Source of the DNA: Phoenix dactylifera
Lineage: Eukaryota > Streptophyta > Magnoliopsida > Arecales > Arecaceae
Assembly: GCF_009389715.1 (NCBI RefSeq)
Contig: NC_052397.1
Coordinates: 9,642,895 to 9,706,894 of the forward strand
Direction: 5' to 3'
Length of the DNA stretch: 64,000 nt
How positions within the stretch are numbered: the stretch's first letter is position 1; every line of letters starts with the position of its first letter. The translations under genes were made by a program, and so were the position numbers. The notes beneath the pieces are model-generated. The model saw nothing but the letters and a program-made list of their open reading frames with translations. It was not told where the DNA came from and ran no database searches. Positions 31,929 through 41,343 of the stretch are shown here, in pieces.

Positions 31929-33518
31929 ATGCCTCGTAAGACCGTGGTTAGGAAGAGGTCCCGTCCCGAGGCCGGTCCCGAGCGGCGCTCCAAGGCGCGG
32001 CACGATCCCGCGAGGGAACCACCTCCGGCTCGTTCCCCGCCTAGGGCGGTTCCCGCAAGGCCGTTGGCGGGAAAGGCCGTCACCACCGGGAGGTATGTCG
32101 ACTTTGACTATCTCTCCCGGAAAGGGTTCACCATAGGTGATAGGCTTAGAGCCCAGGGCCTAGAGTACTTCCTCACTTTGGACCTTCCCACTTACCCTGG
32201 CCTTGTTCAAGAGTTTTATAGTACCGTCCATCGGGGAGATGGAGGTATCGAGGGCACAGTAGTAGGTGTCCCTGTGCGTGTCACGGAGGATCTCATTGCC
32301 CACATCCTCCACCTTCCATTAGTAGGGGTGGCTCCCGCACACCCTGAGGATAGAGTTGAGGCCCTTACGGTCGTCTTAGGGCATCCACCTCAGTCCCCCC
32401 TAGACGAGGTATCTGCTAGCTCACTTCCTATTGAAGTGAGAATCCTTTTGAGTATTCTGTCCAGGTCCATCTTCCCTAAGACAGGAAGATTTGATTTTGT
32501 AAATGAGAGGGACCTAGCTATTATGTCTTACATTCTTCAGAACACCCCGGTCAACTTCCCCAAACTCATCTATAGGTATATGTGTGAGCCCCTAGATAGA
32601 CCTAGGCTCAACCTCCCATACGGCATGATTTTTACTCTTCTCTTTAGGGAGTACGAGATTCCCATTCCTGAGAGGGAACCCTCTCGTGCATTGCGATGGA
32701 CAGATCGCTTGTGTACGGGGACCATGCACAGGATGGGGTTTCGGAAGAGAGAGGGGGTATGGGTTAGGAAGTCTACCTTCACCGCTCAGACCACCAGACC
32801 TTCACCCAGTCCTGAGCCCGATTCAGACTACCCAGACCTTCCAGACCATCCAGACCTTCCATCCACTCCTCCTGCTCCTACCACCTCCGCCGGACCTTCC
32901 TCCTCGGCACCACCCTCTATGGCGGTCCGGATTGATCCTGAGCAGCTCCGGGAGCTGCGACAGGAGATAGTCAGAGAGGTGAGGGATGAGCTGCTTCGAG
33001 AGCTCCGAGGTGCGGTGCTTGCTCCCACTCCTGCACCCGTATCTTCTCAGTTGGTTCGTTCCTTGACAGCCGTGACTGACATGACGGCTCATGTACGGGA
33101 AGAGATCTACAATGTCCGGAGTTTGGTCCAGGCCCAGTTCCACAGCATGAGTGAGGTCACGAGCTCCACTCGACAGATGCGAGAGGAGATAGGTCGTGAC
33201 ATGCACACCACCACCGAGGGGGCCGAGCGCTTGTCAAATGTACTCATCGACAAGCTGGACGCACTTCAGACATCGGTGACTGGGCTTCAGGCGTCGGTGA
33301 CAGAGCTCTCCACTACACATAGCAGAGCCACCACGTCTATCATCACACAGCTTGGCCATGTCACAGATGCAGTCACCCTCCTCATGGAGCAGAGCCGATT
33401 GAGAGGAGGAGCACCATCCTCGAGAGGAGGAGCCACATCCTCGAGAGGAGGAGCCACATCCTCCAGAGGAGGAGATGCATCCTCGAGAGGGGGAGCTTCA
33501 TCCTCGAGGAGGACATAG
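31929..33518 (+). CDS. Extra ORF after pol (529 aa), plant transposon-associated protein-like
   Basis: I do not know its function. Residues 1-55 are basic and proline rich. Residues about 58-270 resemble the 'putative plant transposon protein' domain often seen in plant repeat ORFs, with RKGFTIGDRLRAQGLEYFLT, PTYPGLVQEFYSTVH, VPVRVTEDLIAHILHLPLVG and RFDFVNERDLAIMSYILQNT. A proline/serine-rich linker follows (290-335), then a likely coiled coil (QLRELRQEIVREVRDELLRE and on to about 490), then SSRGGA/SSRGGAT repeats. No signal peptide or membrane segment is visible, which argues against an envelope protein despite the env-like position. GC content is clearly higher than in pol, suggesting a separate origin. 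Confidence 0.7.
   Translation: MPRKTVVRKRSRPEAGPERRSKARHDPAREPPPARSPPRAVPARPLAGKAVTTGRYVDFDYLSRKGFTIGDRLRAQGLEYFLTLDLPTYPGLVQEFYSTVHRGDGGIEGTVVGVPVRVTEDLIAHILHLPLVGVAPAHPEDRVEALTVVLGHPPQSPLDEVSASSLPIEVRILLSILSRSIFPKTGRFDFVNERDLAIMSYILQNTPVNFPKLIYRYMCEPLDRPRLNLPYGMIFTLLFREYEIPIPEREPSRALRWTDRLCTGTMHRMGFRKREGVWVRKSTFTAQTTRPSPSPEPDSDYPDLPDHPDLPSTPPAPTTSAGPSSSAPPSMAVRIDPEQLRELRQEIVREVRDELLRELRGAVLAPTPAPVSSQLVRSLTAVTDMTAHVREEIYNVRSLVQAQFHSMSEVTSSTRQMREEIGRDMHTTTEGAERLSNVLIDKLDALQTSVTGLQASVTELSTTHSRATTSIITQLGHVTDAVTLLMEQSRLRGGAPSSRGGATSSRGGATSSRGGDASSRGGASSSRRT
33405..33512 (+). repeat. 21-bp tandem repeats at the end of the extra ORF
   Basis: About five units of the type CCTCGAGAGGAGGAGCCACAT encode repeated SSRGGA-T segments at the C-terminus. 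Confidence 0.8.
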
Positions 33519-34291
33519 ATGTGTTTGAGTTTTGTTTTGTATTGTTTTACTTTACTTATTGTATGCTCAAATGTATTCACATTCATATCAATACAATGAG
33601 TAGACATCTTATCTTCACTTCTGTGCCATTTGATGATTGGTTGTGCCATTTGTGCCATTGATTGTGTGTGATTACCTCCTTTTTGGTATGATGACAAAAG
33701 GGGGAGAAATATGTATAAAATGTGTAAAAGGGGAGAAATATGAAAAAATATGTAAAAGAAATCAATGGAAATAAATAAAAAGATAAACTCTTAAAAACAC
33801 ACACAAATTTGTTCTAAGTGGATTCGGTACCTCGAGGCTCATTATCTCTCTTTCGGGGCTCCTAATGGAGTAATCTCCAGAATCTATTCAAGGGATATTC
33901 GGAGATTAGCTGAATCCTACTCAAGAACAAATTGACAGATTTTCCCTCTAAAAACAAAAAATTCAGTTCAAAAACTTCAAAGCATTAAAAGGAAATTCAG
34001 AGAATCAAAACATAGTTGAATGCATATGTTGAGGGGGAGAATCTAAATTTTAATCAAACTAAATCATTAATGACATATAAGCCACACAATTGATTGCATA
34101 ATATGAAGGCTTATATAATTCCAAATGAAAGGGGGAGCTTTAACTCCGAAATTTAATGTTTCACTCCTTTCAAACTTGGATAAATTAAATTATCAGACAT
34201 TTGAATTCATTTATGGATTTTATTTTATTATTTATTGAGCAAGTCATTTTACATATACTCAAAGTTTTGTCATTATCAAAAAGGGGGAGAT
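33519..34291 (+). other. Copia 3' region with repeated polypurine tracts
   Basis: AT-rich, no ORF. Purine tracts of the AAAGGGGGAGA type occur near 33699, 33727, 34031, 34127 and finally 34279-34291, directly before the 3' LTR; the last is the functional position. Multiple such tracts fit SIRE/Maximus elements. Confidence 0.75.
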
Positions 34292-36268
34292 TGTGGAGTG
34301 ATTGATTAAAACCCCATTTGATTTTGATGAGCTCAAAGCATTTGAGTATATCTTGTGATTACTAATGAATTCAATTGAGTGTTTCAGTGAAAATCCTGTC
34401 CAAGTGTCTCTAGACTTGGTTCATAGTATTTTGGATAAGTTAAGAAGTCTGCATGAACCAAAGTCTGAGACTCGAGTCGACTCCCGAGTATCACGAGTCG
34501 ACTCCAAGCGTATCAAGTTCACTGGCACGAGCTCGAGTCGACTCCAGACTAGTACGAGTCGACTCCGACTGAGAACAGAAAGAAGAACAGAAAGCCTCAT
34601 CTCAGAACCTGTCAACGAGTCGACTCCTGAAGTGCGCGAGTCGACTCCAATGTTCAACGAGTCGACTCCAAGGTAGTAAGAGTCGACTCCAAGAGGTACA
34701 CAAAGAAAAGTCAGAGAGCAGTTTTTTCGGGTCTGAGATTCGAGTCGACTCCAGTGGAACGCGAGTCGACTCCGATGGTTGGCAGGTCGACTCCAAAGAA
34801 AGCATGAGTCGACTCTCAGCGGAACACAAGGAAAAAGTCAGAGAGCATTTTTGGGACTCTGAGATTCGAGTCGACTCCCGCATTGCACGAGTCGACTCCG
34901 AGACTCCGCGACCATCGACAGACAGAAAACCATGTTACTGCCTCTGAGATTCGAGTCGACTCCCAGACAGCTCGAGTCGACTCCAAGACAAGCTTCACGT
35001 CAAAAGGCAGAAGACCAACTTTCGGAAACTGAGAGCCGAGTCGACTCCAAGGAAGTTCGAGTCGACTCCAAGACTGGATGAGCCAAAAGACAGAGGATCG
35101 GGAGTTCGGGCTCTGAGATTCGAGTCGACTCCAAGGACAGTCGAGTCGACTCGAGTGGACAAAATTCAAAATTGGATCCACGAACTTCTGTGGATGAGCC
35201 GACTCCAGAATTGCCAGGTCAGCTCCAGAAGTTGGCGAGTCGACTCCGGGTCAAGACGAGTCGACTCCCAGTCGTGACGGCAACTTTAATTCAAATTTGG
35301 AACAGTTGCCGAGTCGACTCCGGAAAAGCTTGAGTCGACTCCCGCTACAGCCGAGTCGACTCCTGATCGCGCGAGTAGACTCCAACCCACCAACGGTCAT
35401 ATTGTCAGGCTGCGCAGAGTGTGCAGAACGGACAGAAAAAGCAGTGTAACGGCTAGTTTCCGTGGGGGTTGGCTTAAATAGCCACAGAAGACTGTAGCAA
35501 GGCAGAGAACAACCATTCCACTCCAAGCATTCAAGCTTTCAAGCTCTGCAACGTGCTCTTCAACGAAAAAGGGGAAGATCAGCATTTACTGCAGCCAACT
35601 ATATCTTCCCAGCAATTAAAGCCTCCTCCTCCTGCATTCAAGTCGACTACTCATTCGAGAGGAGATCGGAGTTCAAGAAGCCATTTCTCTACTTCAGCTT
35701 AAAAGCGTTTGAGGGCTTCTAAACTCCTCTTTTGATTATATTGTTTTACATCTGCTTTTGAGAAGCTTATTTTCCTTTCTTTCTATAACTTGTATTTACT
35801 TGGTTCAATCGGAGGATTGAATCAAGGGGACTAAGGTTGGTTGGTGAGCCAAGTTAAAAACCAACGTGTGTAAGGGTTTGATTGTGAGCCCGGAAAAACA
35901 ATCGGGGTTGGTTCTAGTCGGTGAGCCTGGGAAAACCGACCGAGTTCGTTGTGAGCTCGTAAAACAACAAGTTTGGTTGTGAGCTTGCAAAACAACCGGC
36001 TGTAATCCAAGGGGGTTATAGTGAAATTCCCAAGTGAGACTTGGGGAGTGGACGTAGGAGCAAGGGTTAGCTCCGAACCACTATAAAACCTTGTGTTTGT
36101 GATTGATTGGCTCTTTTCTTCTTACTCTCACATCACTCACAGCACTTAGGATTAATTAAATAACTTGCAATAGTTTTTAATTAATCATCCATAACGTCTT
36201 AAATATCTAAATTAATTTTAAAACCCAATTCACCCCCCCCCCCTCTTGGGTTGTCTATCTGGGCAACA
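34292..36268 (+). repeat. 3' LTR of the copia element, with its own palindrome array
   Basis: Same structure as the 5' LTR; the 24-copy GAGTCGACTC array is at 34474-35362. The first 890 bp match the 5' LTR except for one single-base indel. All 12 substitutions lie in the distal part, positions equivalent to 25283-26129. Confidence 0.95.
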
Positions 36269-36273
36269 AGCAG

Positions 36274-36770
36274 TAAGCCACGCAGAAACAGAGATGTCCT
36301 CCTCCTGCTCACCACGTGCTTCCCCCATTTCTTTAATAACACCTCGGTCCTCAGCGGAGGATCTCCCCACCCCAATTAAAACCCCTCACTTAAAGCCCTC
36401 ACCTACTGTTCTCCACTATACTCGCTTTCCAGCGGAGATGCCGAGGGCGGTGGCATCAAACCCCTCCATCAACGGCCGTCCGAGATGACAACCTGCCGCC
36501 GTTTCCTCCTCGCCGCCGCCGCCGCCGGCGGCGGCCTCTTCCTCCTCTTCCGCCTCTCTCCGGTCTCGCCGGCGACGGCGGAGGAGAAGGAGCTCCTCCT
36601 CGAGTTCAAGGGCGACGTCACCGCCGACCCCGGCGGCGCCCTCGCCTCCTGGTCTGCCGCACCCGGCCGCGACCCCTGCGGCGACTTCGCCGGCGTCACC
36701 TGCGGCCCCTCCGACGCCGTCGAGAAGATCCTTGTCCAAAACGCCTCCCTCGCTGGCACCCTCTCTCATA
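36274..36770 (+). pseudogene. Captured 5' end of an LRR receptor-like kinase gene
   Basis: Following about 210 bp that look like proximal promoter and leader, an ATG at 36485 opens MTTCRRFLLAAAAAGG, a signal peptide, then TAEEKELLLEFKGDVTAD, ALASWSAAPGRDPCGDFAGV and VEKILVQNASLAGTLS. This is the LRRNT_2 cap that starts LRR receptor kinases of the At1g12460 type. Similarity stops after SLAGTLS at about 36770, before the first leucine-rich repeats; membrane and kinase parts are absent. The frame stays open to 37141 only through pyrimidine-rich and GAGCCC sequence. Third positions are almost all G or C. It lies wholly inside the hAT element. Confidence 0.82.
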
Positions 36771-36961
36771 AATTGAGTCCCTTCTTCTCTCTCTTTTTTT
36801 TTTCTTTTTTTCTTTCTTTCTTTCCTTCTTTCTTCTCTTCTTGTTCTTTACTTTCTCTCTTTCCTTCGTTCTTCTCTCCGACGACGAACCGCCGGAACCG
36901 AGCTCGGCTGCTCGTTCTTCTCTCCGATGGAGATGAGGATGGGGATGGCCAGATGGGGATG

Positions 36962-37149
36962 GGGCGGGCTCGGGCAAACGAGCTTTACGAGCCCGAGCCC
37001 GAGCCGGTTTTTCCCACTCGAGCTCGAGCCCGAGCCCAGTACAGGGCTCGGTACCGAGCCCGAGCCCGAGCCCGAGCCGGGGAAGTTGTGAAACGAGCCG
37101 AGCCGAGCCTGCAGAGGCTCGGGCTCGGCTCGGCTTGTTAACAGCCCTA
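36962..37149. repeat. Right subterminal GAGCCC repeats of the hAT element
   Basis: GAGCCCGAGCCCGAGCC blocks with CTCGGGCTCGGCTCGG next to the terminal TAGGGCTGTTAAC complement; the arrangement mirrors the left end. Confidence 0.8.
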
Positions 37150-37150
37150 G

Positions 37151-37632
37151 TGATGGGGACATCAGAACCTTTCATCTAGATGATCCTGAGCCCTCGTATT
37201 GAGTCAGACCTGGATTGGGTCCATTTGAGTCCAAGTCATTTTCTTTTATGCATTATTTGCTTTTGTTTTAGTCAAGTCAATTTGGTCAGTTGTTTTGTTA
37301 TTAAACTAGTCAATTAGATTTATGTAATTAGGTCAATATGTAAGGTCTATATAAAGACCATCCCTCTCATATATGAGGCAATTGATGATTGAATAAAAGA
37401 TTAAGAACTTTTCCCCCACGTCTCCCTCTTCTCTCTTCCTCCTCCTCTTTCTTCCTCCTCTCCTCTTCTCCCTCTTCTCTTCCTTTCTGTCTTACTTCCA
37501 CTCTTCTTCCTTCCCTCCTCTTCCTCCTTCCCTTCTTTTCCGTTCCTCTGATTTCATGTCTTAGTAGCCCATCCCTATTCGGATCCGCGTCAACACCACT
37601 GCGGCAGCCTTCCCATGATCGGTCCGGCATCA
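37151..37632 (+). repeat. 5' LTR of the gypsy remnant
   Basis: Starts TGATGGGGACATCA and ends GGCATCA, TG...CA. A TATA box (TCTATATAAAG, about 37348) and an AATAAA (about 37392) are in the right order for R and U5. The hAT target duplication overlaps its first seven bases. Confidence 0.72.
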
Positions 37633-37635
37633 ACT

Positions 37636-37648
37636 TGGTATCAGAGCC
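37636..37648 (+). promoter_or_regulatory. Primer binding site, initiator tRNA-Met type
   Basis: TGGTATCAGAGCC three bases after the LTR end. Confidence 0.88.
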
Positions 37649-39077
37649 AGTGGTTTTGCCTCCGTTGCCAAAACTACCTTCTTCTTTAAGCTGCAGTGAA
37701 CCAGTCCTTCAAAAGAAAAAAAGAAGAAGGAGCTGTTCTTCGTTGGCTGGTTCTTCCCCCGTCGTCGCACGAGAGCCCACCGTTGCCATCAGTCACCGCC
37801 AGCACCACCGAACCACCTCACAGCGCCGCCGCACCATTGATTGCTGCTGGAGAACGTCGGCCCACAGAAGCGCCACCTCGGTGTATGGCGAAGCAGCGTC
37901 GGATTCCAGGATTCTGGTGGGCGCACGAGATCTATATTGTATACTGAGCAGCATGGACGCTGGAGCGTGTTGATGGGCCACGCACAACTCCCGTTGCCAA
38001 AAAGAGAAAGAGCATCGCCTCTCTTCTTTCGGCTCTATCTCTCGGACCTGCCGTAGCAGCCACCGGCCGCCGCACACAGGAAGGGGCCACCCACCGCTGT
38101 GATCGGCCGCCGCCTGTCGCCGCCGACCACAAAGCCGCGACCACAAGCTCCGTCACCGTCCTCTTCAGCCATTCCACCGCTGCTGCCGAGGAGACCGGTT
38201 CACCCTCCCGAATCGGTCGTGAGGTTGAAGACGAAGTTACGGTAACGGGTAAGTTCTAAACCCGTTACCCACAACCCGGTAGCCCGGGTCCAAAATCCAA
38301 AAAAAAAATGCATGTGATCTGCACGTGCTAGGTATAACGATTATCGAAGCGGGTTGCAATCGAAAGTCCGAATCCGATAACCCGAACCGTAAAGGTTAAA
38401 AAAAAATAAAAAAAATCCTAACCTCCTCCTCTTTTCCTGCACTTGTGCTACAACCAACGCCTGGGATCTAAGCTTCTCTTTCTCTCTCGGTTCTCACCAG
38501 AGGTAAAGGAAAAACCCTGTCTGCGGGTCCTTCCCACCAGCCGTCACCCCCCGTGAACACCTCTACCACCCGCCGCCTGACCACTGGTGGTTCTTCTGCG
38601 GTCTCCCAGAAGTTAAGCCGTAGCCGTCCGGGATCAAGCGTCACAGGCAAACAGCAAAAAAAAGAAAAAGAAAAAAAGAAGAAGAAATCTTCCCCACGGC
38701 CGAGAAGTTCCCCCGTGTCCCTCACTGAGCCCGCTCCTTTCCGCCGCTGCCCCATCCCTTTCTTCCGCCGCCGCAAACACTCGGAGGAAATCGCCGCCCG
38801 CGGAAGCCAGTGAACGGCCGCCACCACCGCCGCAGGTCACGGAGCCGCAGCCGTGACCGCCGCCGCGCCGCCGGAACCGCCGCCTGCCGCAGCCTGTGAC
38901 CAGCCGTCCCGGCGATGCAGAGTCCCGCCGCAGCCCGCCCCGCCGCCGCCGCCGCGAGGAACGGCTCGCCCTCCCGAACCGTCGGGAGGTTGAAGAAGGA
39001 ATCAGGGTAACGGGTAAGTTATCAACCCGTTAACCCACACCCGGTAACCCGGGTCCCAAAAAAAAAAGAAAAAGAGA

Positions 39078-39144
39078 GGCACGTGACTGCACGTGCCAGC
39101 TAAAAAAGAATAAAAAAGAAAAAAGGCACGTGACCACACGTGCC
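39078..39144. repeat. Two CACGTG hairpins
   Basis: GGCACGTGACTGCACGTGCC (39078-39097) and GGCACGTGACCACACGTGCC (39125-39144): each has perfect 8-bp arms around 4 bases. A decayed version is near 38311. CACGTG is the plant G-box core. Confidence 0.75.
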
Positions 39145-39665
39145 AGCAAAAAAAAAAAGGGGTACCTGCCTTCTTCCTGTTCATCTTCCCGTGGCCTCCC
39201 CGCCGCAATCGCCGCCGCACCGTGCAGCCACCGCCGCTCCGCCCCTCGGGTCCCCGCCGTCGCCGAGCCCGTTGTCGCTGCCGGAGTCGTTGTCGCTGAG
39301 CGCTGCTACCTCCGAGCGCCTCCTCCACGCGCCGCCTCCTCCGAGGGCCTCCGCCAAGCTCCTCCTCTCCTCCGTCGGCCGCCGCCCAAGACTCCCAACC
39401 GCCTCATCCGCCGTCGGTTCCCTCGCCGTGCCTCCCTTCGGCTGCATCCCAACCGAGGCACCCCGCCTCCCTCGCCCCGCCGAAGCACCACCGTACGCCC
39501 ACTTCCGTCGCCGCCCACCGGCCGTCCGCCGCCGGCCGCCGAGTACCCCTTCTCCGCCGCCGGCCGCTGAGTACCCCTTCTCCCCCCCCACCGGCTGTCC
39601 GCCGTTCGCCGCCGCCGCCCGCCCCGGCTCTCTCTCACGAGCATCAACTTCTGCAGAAGCCTGAG

Positions 39666-39860
39666 CTAACTCACATCAACAGAGCCTCCATTCAAATCCT
39701 CCCTCGTCTCTTCACCACCGACACCAACACTACTGGACTCGGATAACCCATGCTCAAGGGGACTTGAGGCTTCTTCCAACCCAGTTTCCAAGTTCTCGTC
39801 TTTGTGATCTGAACCAAAGAAACCGACGGATTCAGCCACCGAAATCTCCATCCACGGCAA
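39666..39860 (-). other. Possible captured exon fragment, 64 aa minus-strand frame
   Basis: The frame reads MPWMEISVAESVGFFGSD, ENLETGLEEASSPLEHG and then GEETREDLNGGSVDVS. The composition looks like an acidic, disordered protein tail rather than the GC-triplet frames around it. I do not recognise the family, and a chance frame is possible. Confidence 0.25.
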
Positions 39861-40410
39861 GTCTGATCGACCGCTCCACGACAGATAATAAGGTTTTTAC
39901 TTTTGAGCTTGTTCATTTAGTTATGTTTTAGTTCTCTTGCATGATGGTTATATTCTTGAAACTTACTTTTACTGTCAAAATTCAAAATATTGAACCGTTC
40001 ACTTCTGGACCTATCCTATTACCCATTAAATCTTGATATTAAATTAGCACGCCCTAGTAACATGACGTTTCTTAACATTATTCGATCAGATTACGTTAGG
40101 ATCAGAACAACCATAATACTTGATTGCAATCTAATTTCTTAAATTGAATAATCTTAATCCTTAATTCCAAACAACTGAAATAAAAATCAGCAACATTTAA
40201 AATTTAAGTTATTCTTGTAAACTTGCTGATCTCTGAAATCATAATAAATTGCATTAGTAGGTTGTCCTGCATCAAATTTGGTCCTGCATCATATTTATTA
40301 GGGTTCCATTAGTGACATTGCATTTCACATCATCACCTAATGTTGTTATTGCATGTCAACCTATAGTGACAGGGAGTACTATTTTAATCAACCTAAAACC
40401 TCTGTAGCTA

Positions 40411-41300
40411 CCATGAATTCCGACGTTTATAGATTTCTCATAGAATAGCTCGATGCCATGCGGGCTGGACACGAAGAATTCAAACAAGAGATCTGTGAGC
40501 TCATGCGAAATTCTAGGACCCCTAAACTGCCAATCCCTGTTGCAGCCCAACCTAAAATCGGTTTGGTCGCACCACCTGTAGTCCTTCCCCATTTTTCTAG
40601 GCACCAAACCCAATGCTCTAGATGTCAACAGTTCGGCTACATAGCATCCCAATGTTCCATTAAGACCTATCTGATTACTGAACTAGAAGTTAGGAACCAA
40701 GAGGCCGAATATGTCGAAGAAGTCTATAACCAAATATACAAGACTATGAAGAAGACTTTGAAGACGAACCTACAGAATTAGACCTTGTCCAAAATGATTC
40801 CCAAAGGGAGACTATTGATCTAAGTACAACCAAGCCACTTCACATCACTACTGTGGAAGAGGTAGTGAAAGATATTGAGAGCCAATCACCTGAATTGGCA
40901 CTTGTAGCTAAAGATACCCATGCGGAGTCCAACCTTGAACATTCCCCTGTAGTAGTTCCCCTTCTAGAGGAGTTTCATGATTTAGTCCCTGATGATCTTC
41001 CGAATGCACTTTCTCCGATGCATGATATCTAACACGCAATTGATCTAGTTTCCGGAGCATCTCTGCCCAACCTTCCACATCACAGGCTCAACCCGAATGC
41101 ATATGCTAGGATCTGGAATTTAATGTTACCGACAGTTGAGTTTGTATATAATAGTTCGGTTAATAAGTTCATAGGCATGAATTCATTTGAAGTGGTGCAT
41201 GATTACAAACCTAGGCAATCCATAGACCTGTTTTTCATTTCTCATCAGTATAGAGTCTTTGAGTCTGCACAATCATTTGCATCACATCCACATTCATTGC
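40411..41300 (+). pseudogene. Gypsy gag-pol remnant, internally deleted
   Basis: Starts MNSDVYRFLIE with an early stop, then AGHEEFKQEICELM. A zinc knuckle reads CSRCQQFGYIASQC, with tyrosine in place of the histidine ligand. After a frameshift near 40735 comes an acidic linker, then EEFHDLVPDDLPNALSPMHDI, the piece preceding reverse transcriptase, with a stop and IDLVSGASLPNLPHHRL. At about 41118 the sequence jumps to PTVEFVYNSSVNKFIGMNSF and KPRQSIDL, the C-terminal part of integrase. Reverse transcriptase catalytic part, RNase H and most of integrase are deleted. Confidence 0.78.
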
Positions 41301-41343
41301 ATCAAGAAATCAGCAATTGTATTCCCTTTAATAACTTAAAATA

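Larger units (their letters stand above)
24391..36268 (+). mobile_element. Ty1-copia retrotransposon, SIRE/Maximus-like, near-intact
   Basis: LTRs of 1974 bp (24391-26364) and 1977 bp (34292-36268), both TG...CA, with a perfect 5-bp target duplication AGCAG (24386-24390 and 36269-36273). Order: LTR, tRNA-Met primer site, gag, pol (protease, integrase, reverse transcriptase, RNase H), an extra ORF, several polypurine tracts, LTR. Domain order with integrase before reverse transcriptase is copia. Great length, two Gag zinc knuckles and an ORF after pol point to the SIRE/Maximus lineage. I count 12 substitutions between the LTRs, about 0.6%, so insertion was recent. Confidence 0.95.
24114..37149. 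mobile_element. Non-autonomous hAT element carrying a captured gene fragment (Pack-type)
   Basis: Ends are TAGGGCTGTCAACGGGCCGA (24114) and its imperfect complement finishing GTTAACAGCCCTA (37149). The 8-bp target duplication GTGATGGG is perfect (24106-24113 and 37150-37157), the hAT hallmark. Removing the nested copia leaves about 1.15 kb: subterminal GAGCCC repeats at both ends and, between them, the promoter side and first coding exon of an LRR receptor kinase. It has no transposase. It landed at the first base of a gypsy LTR (TGATGGGGACATCA at 37151). Confidence 0.88.
37649..40410 (+). other. Long leader of the gypsy remnant
   Basis: GC-rich and triplet-rich (37690-39650), then AT-rich. 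A block around 38205-38345 (GGTAACGGGTAAGTT, CCCGTTACCC, CCCGGGTCC, then CACGTG) is repeated in diverged form at 38968-39100, so the leader contains an old tandem duplication with a period near 765 bp. Long frames on both strands here are compositional. Confidence 0.55.
37151..41343 (+). mobile_element. Decayed, internally deleted Ty3-gypsy element
   Basis: LTR, primer site, a long leader, a gag zinc-knuckle region, a fragment of the linker before reverse transcriptase, then directly a fragment of integrase. No 3' LTR is visible; the sequence stops at the edge of the inverted duplication at 41344. Several stops interrupt it. Confidence 0.78.

Noticed and set aside
31929..33518. Envelope-like protein
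   Set aside because: Position fits, but no signal peptide, membrane helix or cleavage-like region is visible.
36770..37141. Continuation of the receptor-kinase frame
   Set aside because: It runs through a pyrimidine tract and GAGCCC repeats; similarity to the kinase ends at SLAGTLS.
37389..38827. Several 80-190 codon frames
   Set aside because: Leader of the gypsy remnant with triplet-rich composition; overlapping frames on both strands and no conserved motif.
39130..39664. Proline/alanine-rich frames of 110-174 codons
   Set aside because: Same compositional effect in GC-rich leader; no start context or splice sites.
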